Assembly (NCBI GenBank): GCA_947179485.1
Contig: OX359250.1
Location: forward strand, 2,315,661 to 2,379,660
Source of the DNA: Allacma fusca
Lineage: Eukaryota > Arthropoda > Collembola > Symphypleona > Sminthuridae
Length of the DNA stretch: 64,000 bases
Direction of reading: 5' to 3'
Under the pieces are notes generated by a model. The model was not told the DNA's origin. It searched no databases and was given only the letters and a program-made list of their open reading frames with translations. The translations under genes and the position numbers were made by a program. Of this stretch, positions 60,401 to 64,000 are shown piece after piece. Positions within the stretch are counted from its first letter, which is position 1; each line of letters begins with the position of its first letter.

Positions 60401-61512
60401 CAAATGCATGAGGTAGCTAAACACAAATAGGCTGAACACATAATTAACAATAAGTGCACAGCCGGCCAATTGCACTAGGCAGATAAAAGTTCAATCATCC
60501 GTGCAGAAAATATAAACCATTGAATTTTAATTGAAAAATGAAAATCAACACACCCCTCCGTCATTTTCCCTCCTGCTTGAGGAGATAATCCCCCCCCCAC
60601 AGAAATATTCAAATCTAATTCTTTGTCTCATACTCAAACAACAGGCTTCCCATAGCTGCACTTTGTGCAGTCTACAAATCAGGAGGAAAATGTATGTTGG
60701 CTTTATCGCACGAAGGAATCTAAATATCATAATTAGGCGATGATAATAGAACATTTGTAAATCTTTGTTCTCTCATCTAAATGTGCTTCTATTGATTTGC
60801 GAGTACCAATTACGATACAATGAACGATGAACGTGTATTTTCCTTTGGCGAAGCCTATGAATACATCTCATACAGTAGGATCGGGAAAATACAATCACTT
60901 TAAGTTCACTATGGAACGATGATTATAAATTACAGTACCTACTTACTTACGACTCAAACCCATTCTTACCGTTCTGGGGGACCCAAATTTATGCTTCCAA
61001 GAGTAGCTAAAGCAAACTCCCGTGTTCTTAAGTACCTGATTTCAAGCAGCTGTAAATGAACAGTTTAGAGCTATGCAGATACGGTAGAAACACATAAAAT
61101 TTAGACCATTTTGTCTCTTCAACGATGACATACATTTACCGCACATAAGCCTTTCTCGTAATTTACACTCGCAAACCAATAAGAGCGCGTTTACGAGGAG
61201 AGTGAAAATTCACAGATCCTTCCTCATCAAATTATGGTATTTAGATTATTCATCATTTCTATACATCCTTAATCTACTAGAGGAGATTAAAAACAGCATA
61301 GAAGTATAGTAAGAAGAAGAAGAGTATAGAAATTTCGTAAAATAATTATAATAAACTATTTAGATTAATAACGGATTGTAATAGCGCGAACTAACCTTAA
61401 CATGTTGTGTAAGCATAGTATGTATATCGTCGGATAACTGTTGTAGCTTTGATTCGATAACTTTTCCAGCTTCTCCTTTTTGCTCGATCATCTCATGAAG
61501 ACTCAGCAACAA
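48336..61512 (-). CDS. CARMIL-type capping-protein regulator (partial; C-terminal half)
   Basis: CARMILs bind the actin capping protein CP at the leading edge and reduce its capping activity. The family has a PH-like domain, leucine-rich repeats, a helical dimerisation domain, CPI and CSI motifs, and a proline-rich tail. Eight exons here (61396-61512, 59913-60088, 58271-58358, 58013-58162, 53180-53318, 52356-52614, 51116-51690, 50467-51033) join in consistent phase to about 690 residues, roughly half of the usual 1300-1450. They cover part of the helical domain, the capping-protein-binding region (LKHLGKARPRKPKTRAP) and the Ser/Pro-rich tail. The PH and LRR exons must lie beyond 64,000. The 3' end is unsettled: 50330-50332 gives a read-through stop, while 48336-48667 holds two candidate last exons. 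The family call rests mainly on the CPI-like motif and on MNKL..EVHLAVAAHISDK. Confidence 0.82.
48572..48667 (-). CDS. Candidate CARMIL terminal exon 1
   Basis: The acceptor is GAATTTCCTACAG. An open frame of 31 codons, ISKRWDPNNKQNSANRKGLR and KFLAEEDVVNV, ends at TAG (48572-48574). It needs phase 0 on entry. The preceding tail exon offers phase 0 only at its weaker GAC|GTAACT donor, so linkage is uncertain. Confidence 0.33.
   Translation of the reverse strand: MSKRWDPNNKQNSANRKGLRKFLAEEDVVNV
48668..50329 (-). other. Probable CARMIL 3' intron or intergenic sequence
   Basis: Contains the candidate microexon at 49608-49640 and, at 49470-49580, a worn CAGGGT...CAGATTTTCTGA copy of the CAGGGTGCC family. 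The rest is unassigned. Confidence 0.35.
49608..49640 (-). CDS. Candidate 33-bp CARMIL microexon
   Basis: It is bounded by AGATTTTGCAG and a consensus G|GTAAGT donor. At 33 bp it preserves any frame. In the phase left by the 50467 donor it would add VYLRPQTYNDL. There is no further support, and a chance site pair is possible. Confidence 0.22.
50467..51033 (-). CDS. CARMIL exon: C-terminal low-complexity tail
   Basis: The acceptor is TTATTTTCAG. It encodes GEYSLGSDGSSPNASAANTP, then Ser/Asn-rich sequence with SVRELAASLARHQSSQ, DPKKKADSLPRN and SSIDQQP. I end it at a CCAG|GTTTGC donor (phase 1), because reading on to the stop at 50330-50332 gives a hydrophobic, Phe/Val-rich run quite unlike the preceding tail. 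Later in-frame donors (AA|GTATAT, GAC|GTAACT) remain possible. Confidence 0.75.
51116..51690 (-). CDS. CARMIL exon: Ser/Pro-rich tail
   Basis: The acceptor is a tandem CAGCAG: splicing at 51690 or 51687 keeps frame and adds or drops one Ser. The donor is CGG|GTAATA. It encodes about 191 residues rich in Ser and Asp with SP/TP sites, and ends PPPVAPKPRPWSVVG, a proline-rich SH3-type ligand. The RSKSTDCLEKPSS and KTTGFGVAP stretches look like typical phospho-regulated disordered sequence. Phase is 2 in and 1 out. Confidence 0.85.
51691..52355 (-). other. CARMIL intron with TATCCGTCCCCAA repeats
   Basis: CAGTATCCGTCCCCACTTC (51881), TGTATCCGTCCCCAAGAGG (52003) and GGTATCCATGCC (52037) are spaced variants of one word, with another at 53505-53517. 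The region is locally GC-richer than its surroundings, and may be one more repeat-flanked element. Confidence 0.4.
52356..52614 (-). CDS. CARMIL exon: CPI and probable CSI motifs
   Basis: The acceptor is TTCCCTTTTGAG and the donor is ATG|GTAATT. The exon encodes LKHLGKARPRKPKTRAP, which fits the capping-protein-interaction consensus LxHxTxxRPKx6P with two changes (Thr to Gly and the Lys after RP to Arg). About 20 residues later comes MEVLGDLQEGLDTFF, which I read as the CARMIL-specific interaction segment. These motifs bind capping protein and lower its affinity for barbed ends (family knowledge). This exon is the strongest evidence for the gene call. Confidence 0.87.
52615..53179 (-). other. 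CARMIL intron, no recognised content
   Basis: No repeat ends or coding signal seen. Confidence 0.4.
53180..53318 (-). CDS. CARMIL exon: basic linker before the CPI motif
   Basis: The acceptor is ATTTCAAATAG and the donor is G|GTATGC. It reads ATPQMKAKRKGIHGRRIRPK and then SVVDCVEGISADDIPDLLPS. A K/R-rich block with an RxRPxSV core followed by an acidic stretch also occurs in other CARMILs just before the CP-binding region. It is preceded by a 4.7-kb intron holding an AAATAC-repeat element. Confidence 0.8.
53319..55812 (-). other. CARMIL intron, mostly unassigned
   Basis: TACGATATCCGTCCCCAAAT at 53500-53520 is the fourth copy of the word seen at 51.9-52.0 kb. Otherwise nothing is recognised. 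Confidence 0.35.
55813..56883. mobile_element. AAATAC-repeat element (hAT-like, worn)
   Basis: The left end CAGAGATTGGCAAAATAATTC and the complement of CAGAGGTAGGAAGTGTATTTC on the right are imperfectly inverted. The flanks GGTTTGGG and GTTTTGGG could be a worn 8-bp TSD. AAATACAAAATAAAATAC-type runs fill both flanks. A minisatellite lies in the middle. Confidence 0.6.
56041..56265. repeat. 29-bp minisatellite, about 8 units
   Basis: Units containing TTTCTTTTAGGTAATAATTT and GGACAATGG repeat head to tail with few differences (one unit lacks a T, later ones read GGACAACGG). A single diverged unit occurs on the minus strand at about 63228-63262, so the array grew from a dispersed repeat. Confidence 0.9.
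56892..58012 (-). other. CARMIL intron, no recognised content
   Basis: No repeat ends or coding signal seen. Confidence 0.35.
58013..58162 (-). CDS. CARMIL exon: linker after the helical domain
   Basis: The acceptor is GTTAATTACAG and the donor is ACG|GTAAGC. It encodes 50 residues beginning NDVSKKRSSTPDVLKTRLRA, phase 0 to phase 0. Ser/Thr-Pro sites suggest a disordered, possibly phosphorylated linker (inference). Confidence 0.8.
58271..58358 (-). CDS. CARMIL exon: helical domain, continued
   Basis: The acceptor is TTTTTTTTTACAG and the donor is CTT|GTAAGT. One base completes an Asn codon; it then reads EVHLAVAAHISDKLVDRAID and SLMKCHKQL, matching the EVKLAVA..LSDRIVDE pattern of the family. 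It ends in phase 0. Confidence 0.83.
58359..59912 (-). other. CARMIL intron
   Basis: Holds the inverted repeat at 58575-58791. At 59384-59390 TTACTAGTAAAAGC resembles the Helitron end, but the hairpin after it does not match, so it is not annotated as a copy. Confidence 0.4.
58575..58791. mobile_element. Foldback MITE, GGGGTYCACCCGTTCTAC ends
   Basis: It is 217 bp. GGGGTCCACCCGTTCTAC on the left faces GTAGAACGGGTGAACCCC on the right. Inner arms TTTGGTTATCTCGCTAC and GTAGCGAGATGCAGGAAAACC also pair, so most of it could form one hairpin. No TSD was seen. Confidence 0.65.
59913..60088 (-). CDS. CARMIL exon: helical domain
   Basis: The acceptor is TTGTTTCTTCAG and the donor is AAA|GTGAGA. It reads GNIDSVLELTEENCPDLMGD...APEFVRHCVMDMAGTDMMNK. 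The 'ENCPDLM' and 'GTDMMNKL' blocks resemble the CP-L/V-M and G-I-N-K-L blocks of CARMIL helical domains. It starts in phase 0 and ends with two bases of a codon. Confidence 0.82.
60089..61395 (-). other. CARMIL intron
   Basis: TTTAGACCATTTTGTCTCTT followed by CAACGATGA near 61105-61132 is an end of the AAAATGGTCT family. An exon-like stretch at 60980-61042 is discussed under rejected items. Otherwise unassigned. Confidence 0.4.
61396..61512 (-). CDS. CARMIL exon: helical domain segment
   Basis: The acceptor is TTGTTTTTTGCAG and the donor is AAG|GTTAGT. It encodes 39 residues, LLLSLHEMIEQKGEAGKV..., ending MLTQHVK, with an amphipathic heptad-like pattern that suits the helical dimerisation region. 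It is phase 0 on both sides. This is the most upstream exon I can support; no LRR exon was found between it and 64,000. Confidence 0.75.
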
Positions 61513-61845
61513 CTGCAAAAAACAAGATACATAAAATAATAGAGGTGTAACAGTGTGTCAAAAAAGTAAATAAACACAACAAGGCGGGGTATGATCATGA
61601 AACTGCATCATCCAGTAACGGTACTAAATTTAGCCTAACATTCAGTTATGAAATGTAAAATTACGTAAACGAAGCCTTGCCAAAGGATAAAATGAACAAC
61701 TGGAAAGAAGACTATTAACAAGCAAACCCACTATCTGGAATCATTCGACATATATTTTTTAATGAAATGACTGATGATTTATTTACAGGTTAGCAATTTG
61801 CTTACTAGCAGAGATGCAGAATATCTTCAAATTCTATATTTGAAA

Positions 61846-62745
61846 TAGTGCATCACATGGGTACGGGTATTTGGGTACAGGTACAGGTCCAGGTCCGAAA
61901 TGGGTACTCTGTATAAGAACCCAAACTGAATGGGTACTTTATGGGTATTAGCTACATGTACCCAAATTTTGGGTACAAAACCAGGTGTTGGGTACAGGTA
62001 CAAACTTGGAATTTTTTGGGTTGTACCTGACAAACTAATGCCTGCAAATGTGGGTACTTTTACAAACAGAAATCCATCTTACGAGGCATCTAGTGTAGTA
62101 TGTGGCTCTCTCTCCGACCTACACGTTTGTTTTGATACTCAGCGTGTTTTCAGGATTTCATCGCAATTTTTGAAAAAGCATACGTTTATGCAATAGAGAT
62201 GGTTGACTTTGCACAACGTGCCAACAATAAGTTCGTGTAATACAATTACAAATTCCACGTGTGATTCAGTAAAAATGGTGTTAAATGATATTGTGGTTAT
62301 GGAGGATGACCTAGAAGTGGAAGATTTAATTGGACATGGCAATACCTCAGATGGTGTAGAAGTTATAGTTCCATTAAGATGTCTAGTATTGCAAAAATTA
62401 TGACGAGGCAGAATTTTGTCTAGCTTGTAACTGCTGTGATGTAAATCATCGAATGTCATCATTTTGAATCGTTTACAGTAATTCTTTTTAAAGTACCTGA
62501 TTGGGTATAGGTACGTAAGAAAATATTTCAGGTACAGGTCCATATATTGGATATATTTTGGGTACGGGTAAAATTCAGGTACAGGTACGTACTACTTGTA
62601 AAATAATCAGGTCTAGGTACCAACATTTATTTAAGGGTTTAACTTTTATTCAGGTACGGGTTTGGGTACGATTTTTGCCGGTACCCACTATTTGGGTCCA
62701 GGTTCAGGTCCAGGTACAGCATTTTTGTACCCATGCGATGCACTG
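61846..62745. mobile_element. hAT-like element, GGTACAGGTCCAGGT repeats
   Basis: It is 900 bp. The inverted ends are YAGTGCATCRCATGGGTAC and the exact TSD is ATTTGAAA (61838-61845 and 62746-62753). GGGTACAGGTACAGGTCC-type units run on the same strand at both ends. An internal frame (62203-62403) ends with MEDDLEVEDLIGHGNTSD and short following sequence; its acidic character recalls the relic at 34385-34516. It is inserted in AAATAC-rich sequence. Confidence 0.9.
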
Positions 62746-63097
62746 ATTTGAAAATACGTATTTTAAGCCTTTTAAGTATCATGGTATTAGTATTTGGTAT
62801 TTTGAGTGGGAAATACCGGATTAACAGGATAATTATTTTGTATTTTAAAATCACACGAAAGCATATGTATTTTGTAATTGGTAACTCGTACGTTTGAAGC
62901 ACTGTAACTAATTGAAATAATATTTTGGTCAAATTACTTTTTTTTCCCATATATTGCAGCTACGCCCTCTAACTGTCAATTTTTCCTGCCCCCTTTGAGG
63001 TAATAAAGGTAAGGTAATAAAAGTAAATGTATTTCCATGAAACTTTAAAATATCGAACATTTACGAACTGGGCACAAGTTTTTGACCAATTAGTATT
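62746..63097. repeat. AAATAC-rich sequence interrupted by the previous element
   Basis: AAAATACGTATTTTAAG, TAGTATTTGGTATTTTG and TTTTGTATTTTAAAATC up to about 62880 match the wording of the 55.8-kb element. The left part (61811-61845, CAGAGATGCAGAATATC) starts like its CAGAGRT end. Confidence 0.45.
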
Positions 63098-63530
63098 TCG
63101 TTGTTGAAGGGGTAAAATGGTCTAGATGCATTCAGCAACCAGGGAACTTTGTCCCCTAGTGCGGGCTTCGCGCGGGGCACCTCCAACCGCCCCAATTCTC
63201 ACTAACCATTGACCGAATAATTCCCGAAAAGAAACCATTGTCCAAATAATTATTGCCTACACGAAGTAGTACTAACCTAATAATTACTTAATAAGCGTGA
63301 CGGATGCAGGAGTATGACAAATTTTCGTGAAATGAGGACAAATTGAAGGCTCATCAAGCCATCAGATATGTGTGATCCTTATCAAGTCTTGACGAAATCA
63401 TGAAAATGCAGACGATTTTTCTTTAACTTTGTCTTGCAATTCATCCACTGTACTTTTAGTGAAACTGCATATAGACCATTTTGATTCTAATCGAGAATTC
63501 ATCTAGACCATTTTGCCTCTTCAACGACGA
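63098..63530. mobile_element. AAAATGGTCTA-ended element
   Basis: It is 433 bp. The inverted ends are TCGTTGTTGAAGGGGTAAAA and TCGTCGTTGAAGAGGCAAAA, each followed by TGGTCTAGATG. A second TAGACCATTTTG lies at 63473. It contains a copy of the sequence behind the 29-bp minisatellite (63155-63330). Related ends are at 14633-14716 and near 61110. The TSD is unclear. Confidence 0.65.
63155..63330 (-). repeat. Dispersed repeat related to the 29-bp minisatellite
   Basis: On the minus strand CATCCGTCACGCTTATTAAG, TAATTATTAGGTTAGT and then AATTATTTGGACAATGG with TTTCTTTT follow the order seen at 56010-56250, where the last block is amplified. It ends in GCGCGAAGCCCGCACTAGGG. Confidence 0.6.
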
Positions 63531-64000
63531 TTTGCATTTCAAATGCTGTATTTAATATTTTTGAACTATTTTGTTGTCAAGCATTTTCAAAATGTGTCAA
63601 AAGTGTCTCCAACCATACACAACAATTAAAGTTAAAACTATAATAAGCAGTCAATCATGTTACAATTAGAGTTTACTATAATCGTACAAGCATGTTCCAT
63701 AGGACTGATGACTAACCCTATCTTAGACAACTTTAGCTAAACCCCAGATATTTGTCCGGGCGGTACAGAAATGTTACATTCTTCCCACTCAAACCAGGAC
63801 AGCACAAAATGTCTGAATGTTTTATAGAAACAAAGTTGTTTCTACAGAAATTCAGTTCTATAGAAACAAAGAAAACTCCGCCCGATATTTTATGCAGAGA
63901 AAATTAACCTTTCCATAACTGCTACAATGTGGATTCGTATTGACCATGTAATGATGGTAATCATTGCCTTTATGAACATATGCAGTTAAATTTTGCGCAG
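63531..64000. other. Unassigned right edge with a small hairpin
   Basis: TTGTTTCTACAG and CTATAGAAACAA (about 63837-63870) are inverted around AAATTCAGTT, and TATAGAAACAAAG recurs at 63823. No CARMIL exon was recognised. Confidence 0.35.

Noticed and set aside
60980-61042. Exon-like stretch on the minus strand reading LLEIRYLRTREFALATLGSI with good acceptor and donor
   Set aside because: It would enter in phase 0 and leave in phase 2, breaking the frame between the CARMIL exons on either side, which join directly in phase 0.

Overview
The window is nuclear DNA from an animal. It is AT-rich, with multi-kilobase introns, canonical GT-AG splice sites and dense mobile-element debris. The two recognisable genes, a syntrophin and a CARMIL, are metazoan cytoskeletal proteins. 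The TE-rich, intron-rich layout suggests an invertebrate, perhaps an arthropod, but I cannot place it further. There are no prokaryotic operons, rRNA, intact tRNA genes or CRISPR arrays, and I saw no retrovirus, LTR or Polinton-type element.

Gene 1 (+ strand, 1092-20770) is the 3' part of an alpha/beta-type syntrophin. Six exons carry the last PDZ strand, the second half of the split PH1 domain, PH2 and the C-terminal syntrophin-unique domain. All exon phases agree and the stop is at 20768-20770. The start and most of the PDZ domain lie left of the window. Gene 2 (- strand, about 48.3-61.5 kb and continuing right of the window) is the C-terminal half of CARMIL, a capping-protein regulator. 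Eight phase-consistent exons cover part of the helical domain, the CPI/CSI capping-protein-binding region and a Ser/Pro-rich tail. The last exon or exons are ambiguous. The two genes converge tail to tail across about 27 kb of intergenic DNA in which I recognise no host gene.

Most of the remaining recognisable structure is transposons. Thirteen insertions have perfect 8-bp target-site duplications (TSDs) and short inverted ends that mostly fit the hAT pattern YARNG. Each carries its own 5-12-bp degenerate tandem motif just inside the ends (for example GGGAAC, TTCAATTC, ATCCGATCC, GGCATTTTC, TTGAACTTGACC, GGTACAGGT). Together they fill about 10 kb of the 64 kb. Further relics have the same design without a proven TSD. 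They nest in one another and in a small Helitron family (three copies, TC...hairpin...CTAG|T). Other elements are TA-flanked MITEs, a CAGGGTGCC-ended family, a LINE ORF1 fossil, a Penelope-like reverse transcriptase scrap, a tRNA-derived SINE and a 29-bp minisatellite.

Region by region: 1-20.8 kb is syntrophin with TE-filled introns; 20.8-48.3 kb is intergenic and holds seven of the thirteen... specifically five of the thirteen TSD-bearing hAT-like elements (32.2, 33.8, 35.4, 38.1 and 44.6 kb); 48.3-61.5 kb is the CARMIL C-terminus; 61.5-64 kb is its upstream intron with more elements. The best candidate for something not well described is this set of hAT-like families sharing an architecture but not a subterminal repeat sequence.
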